Origin: Bradyrhizobium sp. 195 | GTDB taxonomy: Bacteria > Pseudomonadota > Alphaproteobacteria > Rhizobiales > Xanthobacteraceae | Direction of reading: 5' to 3' | NCBI RefSeq assembly: GCF_023101665.1 | Contig: NZ_CP082161.1 | Coordinates: 5,704,001 to 5,768,000 of the forward strand | DNA: 64,000 bases | Part shown: positions 37,129 to 46,295 of the stretch, in pieces | How the letters are laid out: each line of letters starts with the position of its first letter | How positions within the stretch are numbered: position 1 is the first letter of the stretch | The notes under the pieces: generated by a model | Told to the model about the DNA's origin: nothing | Database searches by the model: none | The model's input: only the letters and a program-made list of their open reading frames with translations | Translations under genes and position numbers: made by a program

Positions 37129-37779
37129 TCAGCATCCGCGACAGATATTGAGTCTGCGATTGGCGCTTCGATCGGGCTTCGGCGCAGCGACTGCCGGCGG
37201 CTTCTTCAGGAGCTTGCTGTTGCCCTCTTCAATCAGGGTCGAAAATCTGGCTGACCCATCATCCGAAATCTCGATATGCGGCGTCGTGCCTCGGATCCCC
37301 AGCGTGGCGACGGGAGTATCGACCTTCATGTCACCGGTCTTGGCGACACTGCCCGCAACAAAAGTGAACGTTCCCTTGGCGAGATTGAACAGGGTCGCAT
37401 TGGACTTGCCGTCCGGCTCATACACATAATGATCCAACACCATGCGGGCGTTGCTCGATAGATTGAACGAGCTGCCATCGGTAAAGTTGATGCCGACCCG
37501 GCCGTCGGCCCCGGTCAGCACCACATCACCGAGATATACGGAATCACCCGTCTTGGTCCGGGCGGGCTCGCTCGAGACATTCGCCTGAACGACCACTGCG
37601 CCCGCATGTTCGATCGTGACCGAGCCTGTTGCCGCCACCACCTTCCCAATCGGTTTCGAAGCCGGGGTAGCGACGGCGGGCTTGGCGGAATCGATTTGCG
37701 CTCGAGCCGCACTCGGCAAGAAATTGGCAATCGCCAAAACAAAGCCGGTCGCCAAAGCGGCTATCGTAGATCTGCGCAT
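37129..37779 (-). CDS. secreted FecR-domain protein
   Basis: 216 residues. The signal peptide ends near SAARAQ. Residues about 45-175 form a FecR-type domain: GKVVAATGSVTIEHAGAVVV, DVVLTGADGRVGINFTDGSS, LFNLAKGTFTFVAGSVAKTG and DTPVATLGIRGTTPHIEI. The N-terminal 120 residues of the adjacent large secreted protein (38153-42286) carry the same pattern. Here FecR is not next to a sigma factor, so a siderophore-sensing role is unlikely. It is divergent from the adhesin-like gene. Confidence 0.85.
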   Translation of the reverse strand: MRRSTIAALATGFVLAIANFLPSAARAQIDSAKPAVATPASKPIGKVVAATGSVTIEHAGAVVVQANVSSEPARTKTGDSVYLGDVVLTGADGRVGINFTDGSSFNLSSNARMVLDHYVYEPDGKSNATLFNLAKGTFTFVAGSVAKTGDMKVDTPVATLGIRGTTPHIEISDDGSARFSTLIEEGNSKLLKKPPAVAAPKPDRSANRRLNICRGC

Positions 37780-38152
37780 GATCCCCCCTTTCTGAGAAGA
37801 TCTTGTCGCTATCGGCGGCCATCTTTTGAGCCGCGAAGCGCAGCTGCAATAAATATAATTGTTGTTTAATTTTCTCGACCGGCTTAATTAAGCCCAGCGC
37901 GAGCTAAATGCCACAAATTTGAATACGTTTCGTTTTTTAATTTAATCACATTGGCGGGAGGGCGGAGCGGAAATGGCAGTCAGTCTGGCTGTCCCCGCGA
38001 AACGTCTCTCTCAAAAGCAAACTTGATTATTTCGGCGGGCATGCCTTTGGGCTGCCAGCGCCTAGGATATTTTCGTCCCTTGGCGAGGGCGCCCCGAGCA
38101 AGACCATGGCAGCACGCCGAGCCTGAATCGATCACCCAGGCGAGGTTAAACC
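37780..38152. other. AT-rich divergent intergenic region
   Basis: A 373-base gap between the FecR gene and the large secreted protein. Its middle (37845-37950) is strikingly AT-rich for this genome, with runs such as ATAAATATAATTGTTG and CTTAATTAAGCC. It must hold both promoters. AT-rich islands like this are the usual targets of MucR/Ros-type or other xenogeneic silencers. No repeat was recognised. Confidence 0.5.
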
Positions 38153-41100
38153 ATGTCAGTTGCGTCCGGCATCCAGGTTGATAGCGGGGCCGCCATGGCC
38201 CTGCCCGTCCAAATCATTGGCCATATCCATACAGTGATCGGTTGCGGCACGCTCATACCATCGAGCGGCGTGGCCACACAGGCGGTAGCTGGCGCGCCTG
38301 TCCACAGGGCTGACGTGATCGAGACCGATGCTGCCGGACAGATCACACTTCGCTTCCTCGACGGTACTTTGTTCAACATCGCCTGCGGCACTCGCGTCGT
38401 GCTGAGCGAATTCGTCTTCGACGCCGAAGGCATGTCACCGAGGGCCCTGTTCGACGTGACCCGAGGGAGCTTCAGTTTCGTACCAGGCCGGCTAGCAGAA
38501 ACCGGATCACTCCAGGTGAGTACACCCATTGCAGGCATCCGCGCCCGGGGCCACGCCGGCGGCTTCGGGATGCTGACACTTGCAGCATTGACTTTCTCGG
38601 CCGCGCAAAATGCCGAAGCTGCGGATCCTGATGTCACATTCCTGGATGACGACTCCATCACCTACAAGGACCTTGCGCACGGTGCATTTGAGCTCGTGAC
38701 CAAGGAGCGGATCCCACGACACATCATCGTTGAAGATCCCGGCGAGACAATCGTCCTCAAGAGGGTGGGATCCACCATCAGTGTCAACCAGGTCGCGAAC
38801 ACGGCCGCTCGCATGGACGAGTTGCGCGCCGCTCAGCAGGATGTGCTCGCCAATCTCACGGACGGGCAAGGGCCACATGGATCGAGCACACCACCCTTTG
38901 TCAAAGCCCAGCCGCTGCAGCCGATCAACTTCGTTCCGCCTGACGCGCCCGAGCTGCGGACATTGCCGACCGTGTTGCCATTCGTCGTTCCCGAGCCTCT
39001 GGGACGTCTACCTCCGACGCTCAGCACCGGAGCCGGGCCAGCTGAACTCGACACGGTGGTGTTTGACACATTCACTGCGGCGACAGGAACTTTCAGTGCC
39101 AGTAGCACCAACAGCAACGACCAGCTGACCTTCGGCGTCATCGGGGCGAGCGCAGGCAATACGGTCCTGGGTGGAGTGACGTACGATCTGTCGAAGACAA
39201 GCCCCTACGGAATACTCTACGTCAACAGCACGAGCGGCGCCTATACGTTCGTGCCTGACGACGCCGCTATCAACGCGCTGAAGGCACCCACGACCGATGG
39301 CTTCGTCATCACGGTCTCCGATGGATTCAGCTCTGTCAATCAGACCTTCACGATCACCATTAACGGTGTCAATGACGCGGCAATCATCTCCGGCACCACG
39401 GTCGGCTCGACTATCGAGGCTGGTGGCATCGCGAATGGAACGCCCGGCACGCCGATTGCGACCGGCACCCTCACCGACACCGACGTCGACGATCCGCCCA
39501 ATACGTTCACCGCGGTGAACTCGCCAACGGCGAGCGCCGGTGGCTACGGCACCTTCACGATGACGGCTGCCGGGGTGTGGACCTACACTCTGGACAACGC
39601 CAACGTTGCTGTGCAGGCGCTCAAGGCCGGCCAGACGCTGGCCGACAGCTTTACGGTAACCACGATCGGAGGCACCGCCCAGGTGGTGACGATCACCATC
39701 CACGGCACCAGTGACGCGGCGATCATCTCCGGTGAGACGACCGGCGCAGTGATCGAGGCTGGCGGCATCGCCAATGCAAACCCCGGCACCGCCACCGCGA
39801 GTGGTACGCTCACCGACGCTGACGTCGACACGACCGCAAATGCCTTCACGGCGGTCGGCTCGCCAACGGCGAGCGCCGCTGGCTACGGCACTTTCACCAT
39901 GACCGCAGCGGGCGTGTGGACCTACACGCTCGACAATGCCAAGGCTGCGGTGCAGTCCCTCAATTCCAGCGAGACACTGACCGATACGTTCACTGTGACC
40001 ACGCTGGATGGAACTGCCCAAGTGATCACGATCACCATCCATGGCAGCAACGATGCCGCTGTCATTTCCGGGACAACGGCCGGCTCAGTGACCGAGGCCG
40101 GAGCCGTTGCCAACGCGACACCCGGCACGCCGAGCGCAACAGGCACGCTCGTTGCCACCGACGTCGACAATCCATCCAGTACTTTCACAGCGGTGACCTC
40201 GCCCACGGCAAGCACCAACGGTTATGGCACCTTCACAATAACCGCCGCCGGCCTGTGGACCTACACGCTCGACAACTCCAACGGCGCGGTGCAGTCGCTC
40301 AATGTCGGCGGCACACTTATCGACAGTTTCACTGTGACAGCCGTCGACGGCACGCCGCAGGTGGTGACGATCACCATCCACGGCACCAACGACGCGGCCA
40401 TCATTTCCGGCACCACGACCGGCTCAGTGACCGAGGCAGGAACTTTCTCGCCCGGCGTTCCCATCGCGACCGGAGCACTCACCGATACGGATGTCGACAA
40501 CGCGCCGAACACTTTCACCGCGGTCTCTTCGCCTGCGGCGAGCGACGACGGATACGGCACCTTCACCATGACGGCCGCCGGCGTATGGACTTACACCCTC
40601 GACAACAACAATAGCGTGGTTCAGGCGCTCGAGGTCGGCGACACCTTGACTGACACTTTCACGGTAACTGCCATCGATGGTACGACCCAGGCGGTGACCG
40701 TCGCCATCCATGGCGCTAGTGACGCAGACCCCAACGATTTTGATAACCTGGCCACCGGATCCGTCGTGATCTCCGATCCACCCAACGTGTATGGGACGCC
40801 GGGGAGCGAAACCATCGCGGGCGGCGGCCATACAGGTCAGATCATCTACGCGGGGGCCAGCAGTGATACCGTCAATGGCACCGGCAAAGCGGACGTTCTC
40901 TATGGCGGCTCCGGCAATGACACGATCAAAGGCAACGACGGCGATGACGTCATCTACGGGGGCTCGGGCAACGATACGATCAACGGCAACAACGGCGGCG
41001 ACACCATAACCGGCGGATTTGGTGCGGACCAACTCACCGGCAGCAATGGCAACGACCGCTTCGCTTATTTGTTCGTAGCCGATTCCAACGCGAGCCAGTT

Positions 41101-42286
41101 CGACACCGTCACCGACTTCGCCTCGGGGACCGACAAGATCGACTTGACCGCTCTTGGTGCGCTTGGGTTCGTCATCTTGGCCTTGAGCTCAACAAGCACG
41201 GTCGTGCCGGCACATACGATCGCCTGGCTCTATGACAGCGCGGCAAACGAAACCATCGTGTACGTCAATGCAACGGACCAGACCCTTCACGTCGGCGATT
41301 CCGGCCTGCTCGAAATCCATTTGCAGGGCATTGCAACCATCGACGCGTCGGACTTCATCCTGGCGCCGCCGGCGGCACCTGTGATGGCGACGGCCAGCGA
41401 ACTGCTCGACCTCACCGCAACCGCGCAGAGTGACGCGACCGCCCTGATCGCGACCACTTCCGAGGTCTCGTCCGATTCCGGAAGCGGCGACGGCACGCTC
41501 CTCGCCGATGGGAGTTCCGCAATCCAATCAAGCGAGGCGACCTCCAGCCTGAATTGGGGCGGGGAATGGACCGAATATTCCAGCCTCACCGGTTCAGACG
41601 AAGCGCAAACGCGCGCGACCGAAACGACCCGCAGTGAGGCGGCAGCTCCCTCAGCCAGCGGACTTCCTGCGATCCTGCAGCACATGGCCGCACCGACGGA
41701 GGTCAGTTTTGTCTTCAATCACGTGCTCGACACAGACACGACGGCTGGCAAAAATGGCGCGATTTCCGGAGGCGGCCAGACGCCTGACATCGCTGTCGCC
41801 GCGCTGAATTTTGACCATGACGCCGCCGAACCGCACGCCGGGCGCGGGCTTGCGCTGGGGAACGATGCCGGGAATCACGGCGTCTCGCACCCGGCAAACG
41901 CCGCACAGGCGGCTGGTCATACCGGCGATCACGCGCCAGAGACGGCGCTCAACCCCGACCTTCTGAAGTCATCGCCCCCTGGCGCCCACTCCTCGCTCTC
42001 AAGCAAGGCGGCGGAGCAGCACGGCTCGCCCCATGGAACGTCCGCGTCAAAGCCCGCCGATCCGCAGCAGCTCGGCGACTCGTTCCTGTTCAAGGATGAC
42101 GCTTCGCAGGGTTCACAGCACAGTGCGGTGCTGGATCATCTTTCAGATGTCGCCGGTCATCACGACCACGCTGGAGCATTCCGCGGATCCGAGCTGGCGT
42201 CCATGCCTGAAACATCCCCGCCTGACGTTGATCCAGCTTACGGAGCAGGTGCACAAGGCCATGTGTTGCACGATCTGATCGTGTGA
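38153..42286 (+). CDS. giant FecR-VCBS-RTX secreted protein (adhesin-like)
   Basis: 1377 residues from the ATG at 38153. No signal peptide. An N-terminal FecR-type domain (about residues 20-150: QITLRFLDGTLFNIACGTRV, LFDVTRGSFSFVPGRLAETG) is followed by a Pro-rich linker. A beta domain (about 300-405) leads to four VCBS units of exactly 113 or 110 residues (each starting NDAA/SDAAIISG). Six RTX-type nonapeptides follow (GGSGNDTIK, GNDGDDVIY, GGSGNDTIN). The C-terminal 400 residues are Ser/Ala/His-rich. RTX and VCBS repeats and the lack of a signal point to calcium-dependent type I secretion and an adhesive role. No ABC or outer-membrane secretion genes are adjacent. Confidence 0.85.
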   Translation: MSVASGIQVDSGAAMALPVQIIGHIHTVIGCGTLIPSSGVATQAVAGAPVHRADVIETDAAGQITLRFLDGTLFNIACGTRVVLSEFVFDAEGMSPRALFDVTRGSFSFVPGRLAETGSLQVSTPIAGIRARGHAGGFGMLTLAALTFSAAQNAEAADPDVTFLDDDSITYKDLAHGAFELVTKERIPRHIIVEDPGETIVLKRVGSTISVNQVANTAARMDELRAAQQDVLANLTDGQGPHGSSTPPFVKAQPLQPINFVPPDAPELRTLPTVLPFVVPEPLGRLPPTLSTGAGPAELDTVVFDTFTAATGTFSASSTNSNDQLTFGVIGASAGNTVLGGVTYDLSKTSPYGILYVNSTSGAYTFVPDDAAINALKAPTTDGFVITVSDGFSSVNQTFTITINGVNDAAIISGTTVGSTIEAGGIANGTPGTPIATGTLTDTDVDDPPNTFTAVNSPTASAGGYGTFTMTAAGVWTYTLDNANVAVQALKAGQTLADSFTVTTIGGTAQVVTITIHGTSDAAIISGETTGAVIEAGGIANANPGTATASGTLTDADVDTTANAFTAVGSPTASAAGYGTFTMTAAGVWTYTLDNAKAAVQSLNSSETLTDTFTVTTLDGTAQVITITIHGSNDAAVISGTTAGSVTEAGAVANATPGTPSATGTLVATDVDNPSSTFTAVTSPTASTNGYGTFTITAAGLWTYTLDNSNGAVQSLNVGGTLIDSFTVTAVDGTPQVVTITIHGTNDAAIISGTTTGSVTEAGTFSPGVPIATGALTDTDVDNAPNTFTAVSSPAASDDGYGTFTMTAAGVWTYTLDNNNSVVQALEVGDTLTDTFTVTAIDGTTQAVTVAIHGASDADPNDFDNLATGSVVISDPPNVYGTPGSETIAGGGHTGQIIYAGASSDTVNGTGKADVLYGGSGNDTIKGNDGDDVIYGGSGNDTINGNNGGDTITGGFGADQLTGSNGNDRFAYLFVADSNASQFDTVTDFASGTDKIDLTALGALGFVILALSSTSTVVPAHTIAWLYDSAANETIVYVNATDQTLHVGDSGLLEIHLQGIATIDASDFILAPPAAPVMATASELLDLTATAQSDATALIATTSEVSSDSGSGDGTLLADGSSAIQSSEATSSLNWGGEWTEYSSLTGSDEAQTRATETTRSEAAAPSASGLPAILQHMAAPTEVSFVFNHVLDTDTTAGKNGAISGGGQTPDIAVAALNFDHDAAEPHAGRGLALGNDAGNHGVSHPANAAQAAGHTGDHAPETALNPDLLKSSPPGAHSSLSSKAAEQHGSPHGTSASKPADPQQLGDSFLFKDDASQGSQHSAVLDHLSDVAGHHDHAGAFRGSELASMPETSPPDVDPAYGAGAQGHVLHDLIV
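39371..40717 (+). repeat. four tandem VCBS repeats
   Basis: Repeat starts at 39371, 39710, 40049 and 40388 (period 339 bases, i.e. 113 codons; the last is 330). Each encodes ATGTLTDTDVD, GYGTFTMTAAGVWTYTLDN and FTVTT...GTAQVVTITIHG. The DNA is also close between copies, suggesting recent duplication or conversion. Confidence 0.9.
40904..41065 (+). repeat. RTX calcium-binding nonapeptide repeats
   Basis: Six consecutive GGxGxDxUx units ending GSNGNDRF, followed by the TDFASGTDKIDLTALG segment that typically ends an RTX beta-roll. Confidence 0.9.
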
Positions 42287-42308
42287 CGCTCGCAAGCCGA
42301 TGGCGTCT

Positions 42309-42506
42309 TTAGTGTTGATTGCCGGCGCCATCCGGCGCTGAGGCGTTCTCTTGATCGAGAGAAGATTCATCATCGTTGCCGTCGTCGCCCTCGGGCGGCG
42401 CTGCATGCTGATGGTTTAGCGCGGATGTCCAGGCGGAAGTCATCGCCGCTATGAGGAGCCGGTTGACGGCCTCGATTACGCGTTCTGCTGCGGACGAGTA
42501 GTTCAT
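42309..42506 (-). CDS. small hypothetical protein
   Basis: 65 residues from the ATG at 42506, preceded by a very strong AGGAGGAGG. The N-terminal half is an amphipathic helix (SAAERVIEAVNRLLIAAMTS); the C-terminal half is acidic and disordered (EGDDGNDDESSLDQENASAP). Convergent with the adhesin gene, 22 bases away. No family recognised. Confidence 0.5.
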   Translation of the reverse strand: MNYSSAAERVIEAVNRLLIAAMTSAWTSALNHQHAAPPEGDDGNDDESSLDQENASAPDGAGNQH

Positions 42507-42775
42507 GGCCTCCTCCTCCTGCGCTGCTGACTGCGAATGGCCGAAGCTTACGACGGCGCCTTGAGTGCCACTGTCCGCCACTTCACACACGCGCGCGTCA
42601 ACTCACCGCAGTCTCAGAAGATGCCGGCTGCCGCAGCTGCACCCGCAACGTGCCGCCTTGACGAGTTGTTGAGCGTGCGTGCCCACAACCTTCGAGGCGT
42701 TGCGCTTCGCACGCGACTCTGAATCAGATGTGATCTCGGCGATGCGAACCGATTAAGGGCTTTGGGGGGTCATCA

Positions 42776-43015
42776 ATGAGCGGAGAAGCCGGTTGCATTG
42801 TGTGTAGCAGGGCAAGAGCGGTCGTCGAGATCATTCCGATCGCCAGAGGATATGCCCTGAAAGTATATGAATGCTCCTGTTGCCATAGCACGCTGCAGCT
42901 CGTGACTCGGGTCACAAAGGCCGTGGCGAACAAGCAGCAGCTCAATACTCTTCCTCGTGTGGAGAAGCAGTTGCGCCCGCCTGTTCGCAGGGTGCAACAG
43001 GCGTTCGCGAACTAG
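42776..43015 (+). CDS. small Cys-motif (zinc-ribbon-like) protein
   Basis: 79 residues from the ATG at 42776, with GGGGGG about 7 bases upstream. Two Cys pairs (GCIVCSR at residues 6-9 and YECSCCHSTLQL near 33-37) could form a small zinc ribbon. The C-terminus is basic. Unknown function; could be a small DNA- or RNA-binding protein. Confidence 0.45.
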   Translation: MSGEAGCIVCSRARAVVEIIPIARGYALKVYECSCCHSTLQLVTRVTKAVANKQQLNTLPRVEKQLRPPVRRVQQAFAN

Positions 43016-43097
43016 ACACGCAGGGTGTCTGGCTGGCTTCAGTCGAACGACCGCGCGGCAACGCGCAGGTTGCCAAAGCACGCGCCGCCTTGAGCGC

Positions 43098-43862
43098 TCA
43101 ATTCGGCTTTTGCGTCGGCTTGCCGTCGATCTTGGGCAGATCACCGGCCGAGGCGGACTGATCGCCGCCGCCATTGGCCCGGCGGGCCATCTCGACCGTC
43201 AGCTTCTCGGCGGCCTCCGGCGACATCAGCCCCATAATGTCCGACATCTTTCGCGGCGCGATGGCCGAGGCGATCTCGATCAGTACGCCCATCTCCAGCC
43301 GGTCGAACACCCGCGCGGCGTCCTTGGGCTTCATGCCCTCGTACATGGTGACGAGGCCCTTCATGCGCTGGGCTTCGGCGGCTTTCTGCTCGGCCTGCGT
43401 CGCTGAGATGCGGGTTTCCACCGCCTTCATCTCCTCGACCTTGCCTTCGATGCGCTTCTCGGCCGATTTGAGCAGGCTCTCGCGGATGTCGATCTCGCGC
43501 TGGCGGGCCTCGATCTCCTGGCGGCGCGCCTGCAACCGCTCGAGGATCGCGCGCTCGGAGGCCGAGACCTGCGGCTGGGCTTCGTCCACCTTGACCACGG
43601 TGCCTTCGGGCTTGGTCTCGGGCGCGGCGGGCTTGGGCGCCTCCTTCGGCGCACCATGGGTCGAGCCGGTGATGATCTCCGGGTCCTCGCGGCCGGTCGG
43701 GAAGTTCAGATTCTCCTGCGCCCAGGATTTCTTGGCCTGGTTCGGCTTGTAGTCGAACACATAGCCGCCATTGATCACGAGGCCCGCGACCTTCAGCGTG
43801 GCGAGGCCTGCGACGGCGACCAGGACGACCGGGATGACGCGGATGTTACGAAAGGACTTCAT
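43098..43862 (-). CDS. motE: MotE, stator-associated flagellar protein
   Basis: 254 residues. One N-terminal membrane helix (VIPVVLVAVAGLATLKVAGL), a Pro/Lys linker, a coiled coil (about 100-170: RAILERLQARRQEIEARQRE then IDIRESLLKSAEKRIEGKVE), and a C-terminal MgtE-N-like domain (MYEGMKPKDAARVFDRLEMG, APRKMSDIMGLMSPEAAEKL). This is the MotE layout described in rhizobia, where it acts as a periplasmic chaperone for MotC and the motor. Last gene of the fliL operon. Confidence 0.85.
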   Translation of the reverse strand: MKSFRNIRVIPVVLVAVAGLATLKVAGLVINGGYVFDYKPNQAKKSWAQENLNFPTGREDPEIITGSTHGAPKEAPKPAAPETKPEGTVVKVDEAQPQVSASERAILERLQARRQEIEARQREIDIRESLLKSAEKRIEGKVEEMKAVETRISATQAEQKAAEAQRMKGLVTMYEGMKPKDAARVFDRLEMGVLIEIASAIAPRKMSDIMGLMSPEAAEKLTVEMARRANGGGDQSASAGDLPKIDGKPTQKPN

Positions 43863-43871
43863 ATCCTGATT

Positions 43872-44318
43872 TCATGCGGCAAGGCCGTTGGATCGTCGGC
43901 GCTCGGAGAAGGCTTCGGCTGCCGCCGCTACTGCCTTCGCCGTCGATGGCTTGGCCGCGGGCGCGGCGACTGTTTCCGGACTGGTCATGGGCCGCGCGGC
44001 GATCGCGATCTTGGACAGCCGCCGCACCACGTTGTCGGCTTCGCCGAGCTGCTTGTAGAGCTGGTCCGACATCTGCGTCGCCGCGGCGAGCTGGCTGCCG
44101 AGGTTCTCGTTGACGTCGCGCACGGCCAGCTTCAGCCCGCCGATCGCCCGCTCGGCGATCTCGGTCGCGGTGATCAGCTCGCCAATGACCGCCTTCAGCG
44201 AGTGCTCGTCCGCCTTCAGCCGCGTCAGCCGCTTGTTGAGCATGACGCAGTAGACGATCGTCAACATCAGCAGGATAGCCACCAGCGTCTCGATCGCCAT
44301 TCCCAGGGAGTGGTTCAT
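43872..44318 (-). CDS. DUF6468-type membrane protein of the flagellar operon
   Basis: 148 residues from the ATG at 44318, overlapping the fliM stop by 4 bases (ATGA). One membrane helix at residues 8-26 (AIETLVAILLMLTIVYCVML), then a coiled coil of about 80 residues (KADEHSLKAVIGELITATEI) and an Ala-rich tail. The family is found in alphaproteobacterial flagellar operons between fliM and motE; its function is not established. Translational coupling to fliM suggests a motor role. Confidence 0.8.
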   Translation of the reverse strand: MNHSLGMAIETLVAILLMLTIVYCVMLNKRLTRLKADEHSLKAVIGELITATEIAERAIGGLKLAVRDVNENLGSQLAAATQMSDQLYKQLGEADNVVRRLSKIAIAARPMTSPETVAAPAAKPSTAKAVAAAAEAFSERRRSNGLAA

Positions 44319-45517
44319 GGGGCCTCCATCATCTTGTTCTGCTCGTCCACCTTCTCGAACATCGCAAGTGTCGTACTTGGCTTGCGCAAGGGTTTCGTCA
44401 CGCGGATCGCGACGCGGTCGCCGACCCGGCCCATCCGCCCCTCGGTCAGCGTGACGTCGCCGCAGCGCACGGTGACGTTGGCGTCGGCGCGCATGTCCAG
44501 CGGCAGCGTGTCGCCGACCTTGAGCCGCATCAGCTGCTTGAGCGGGATGTCGGCCTCGTAGAGCACGGCATCGACGGCGATCTCGGCCTGCACGATCTCG
44601 GTGGCGAAGTGGCCTTCCCAGACCGGGTCGCGGCCGAACTTTTCGCCCATGAACATCTGGAGCAGGACGCCCCGGATCGGCTCGATGGTCGCATAAGGCA
44701 GCAGCAGCTCGATGTTGCCGCCGCGGTCTTCCATGTCGATGCGCAGGCGCACCAGGATCGCGGCATTGGCGGGACGGCTGATCGCGGCGAAACGCGGATT
44801 GGTCTCGAGCCGGTCGATCGTGAAGGTCACCGGCGACAGCGGCCGGAACGCCTGCTCGGCATCGGCCAGCACCACCTCGACCAGCCGCTTGACCAGTTCG
44901 GTCTCGATCGTGGTGTAGGGCCGGCCCTCGATACGGAGCTGGCTGGTGCCGCGGCGGCCGCCGAGCAGCACGTCGATCATCGAATAGATCAGGTTGGAAT
45001 CGACCGTCGCCATGCCGAAGTTTTCCCACTCCTCGGCCTTGAAGACGGTGAGGACGGCGGGCAGCGGGATCGAGTTCATGTAGTCGCCGAAGCGCACCGA
45101 GGTGATGCGATCGAGCGAGACTTCGACGTTGTCGGAGGTGAAATTGCGCAAAGACGTCGTCATCAGCCGCACCAGGCGGTCGAAGACGATTTCGAGCATC
45201 GGCAGACGCTCGTAGGAGACCATTGCCGAATCGATGATGGCGCGAATGCCGGAATGGTCGTCGAGCGTGACGTCGCCGACGGTGAAGCCGAGGAGATTGT
45301 CGATCTCCTCCTGCGACAGCACCCGCTCGCCGGAGTTCTTGCCGCTTCCGAGATCGCGGCTGCCGTCCTCGACCATGGCCGCCCATTGCAGGGCCATGGT
45401 CTCCGATAATTCGTTCTCGGCGGCAGCCTTCGCGGCCTCCGCGGGATCCTCGGAATCGAGCGACGCCTCCCATTGGGCGGCAATCGCATCCTGGTCCATT
45501 TGCTCGTTGCCGGCCAT
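44315..45517 (-). CDS. fliM: FliM, flagellar switch protein
   Basis: 400 residues. The motif LSQEEIDNLLGF, used for CheY-P binding, is at about residues 67-78, so there is an N-terminal extension of 65 residues relative to enteric FliM. The middle CheC-like domain (about 110-310: RITSVRFGDYMNSIPLPAVL, LIYSMIDVLLGGRRG) and the C-terminal SpoA domain (LKVGDTLPLDMRADANVTVR) are complete. It makes the C-ring rotor with FliG and FliN. Neither partner gene is in the window. Confidence 0.97.
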   Translation of the reverse strand: MAGNEQMDQDAIAAQWEASLDSEDPAEAAKAAAENELSETMALQWAAMVEDGSRDLGSGKNSGERVLSQEEIDNLLGFTVGDVTLDDHSGIRAIIDSAMVSYERLPMLEIVFDRLVRLMTTSLRNFTSDNVEVSLDRITSVRFGDYMNSIPLPAVLTVFKAEEWENFGMATVDSNLIYSMIDVLLGGRRGTSQLRIEGRPYTTIETELVKRLVEVVLADAEQAFRPLSPVTFTIDRLETNPRFAAISRPANAAILVRLRIDMEDRGGNIELLLPYATIEPIRGVLLQMFMGEKFGRDPVWEGHFATEIVQAEIAVDAVLYEADIPLKQLMRLKVGDTLPLDMRADANVTVRCGDVTLTEGRMGRVGDRVAIRVTKPLRKPSTTLAMFEKVDEQNKMMEAP

Positions 45518-45547
45518 GCCGCTAGCCCATTGCCTTCCGCAGCGTGC

Positions 45548-46045
45548 TCACTGGATCACGACTTCCTTGAACAGCACCGCGCTGACCTGGACCGGGGCGA
45601 CCGCCGCGTTGACGCGCTTGGTCAGCTCCTCCTTGAGGCGGAAGATGCCGGCCGACCCGTTGAGGTCGGAGGGGCGCAGCTCGCGCACATAGGTCTGGAA
45701 GATGTCGGTGACGCGCGGCATCGTCGGCTTGATCGCCTCGATCTGCTTCTCTTCCTTCAGCTCCAGCACGATCTTCAGCCGCAGATATTGCACCCGCTCG
45801 CCCGGCGCGCCGGCGAGGTTGACCATGATGTCGGGGACGTCGACGAAGGACGGCGGCTTGGGCGGCGGCGCGGCCTCGGCATGATGCTCGTTGTCGCCGT
45901 GACGGAAGAAGAAGAACCAGGTCGCAGCACCGCCGCCGAGGACGGCGAGCAGGCCGACGGCCATGATGATGAGCTTCAGCTTGTTCTTCGGAGGGGCTTC
46001 CGCGCCCTCACTGGCTGCGCCGCCTTCCGCTTCATTCTCTGCCAT
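45548..46045 (-). CDS. fliL: FliL, stator-associated flagellar protein
   Basis: 165 residues from the ATG at 46045. One membrane helix (LIIMAVGLLAVLGGGAATWF) follows a short cytoplasmic tail. The periplasmic domain has VDVPDIMVNLAGAPGERVQY, LRLKIVLELKEEKQIEAIKP and LTKRVNAAVAPVQVSAVLFK, the FliL pattern. FliL rings surround stators. First gene of fliL-fliM-DUF6468-motE and divergent from flgF. Confidence 0.93.
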   Translation of the reverse strand: MAENEAEGGAASEGAEAPPKNKLKLIIMAVGLLAVLGGGAATWFFFFRHGDNEHHAEAAPPPKPPSFVDVPDIMVNLAGAPGERVQYLRLKIVLELKEEKQIEAIKPTMPRVTDIFQTYVRELRPSDLNGSAGIFRLKEELTKRVNAAVAPVQVSAVLFKEVVIQ

Positions 46046-46194
46046 GGTCGCCGCGCCCGGATCTCTAAAAGGGGTCGAAAGAGCGAAGCCTTGAGACAGT
46101 GACGCGATACAAATGCCCGGCGGAGTGCGCTCCTCTTCACGGCAAACGCTACGGTAATAATGGTTAACGGAATCTTTCGATTGGGCTTTCACTA

Positions 46195-46207
46195 GGAAAA
46201 ATCTGCC
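46195..46207. promoter_or_regulatory. ftr-like palindrome (candidate FlbD site), fliL/flgF
   Basis: GGAAAAATCTGCC, one base from GGCAAAATCTGCC at 54907. It lies 90 bases upstream of the sigma-54-like promoter at 46296, a distance expected for an enhancer. Confidence 0.45.
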
Positions 46208-46295
46208 GGGCAGACATGGCTAACAGAACCTTTCTGCCGCCCTCCCGCGCCCATCAAAAATCGGCAAGTCGCTGAAATCGCGTAATTTTCGGAGT

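Noticed and set aside
46162..46172. GGTTAACGG near fliL as a CtrA box
   Set aside because: Only a half-site; the second TTAA at the right spacing is missing.
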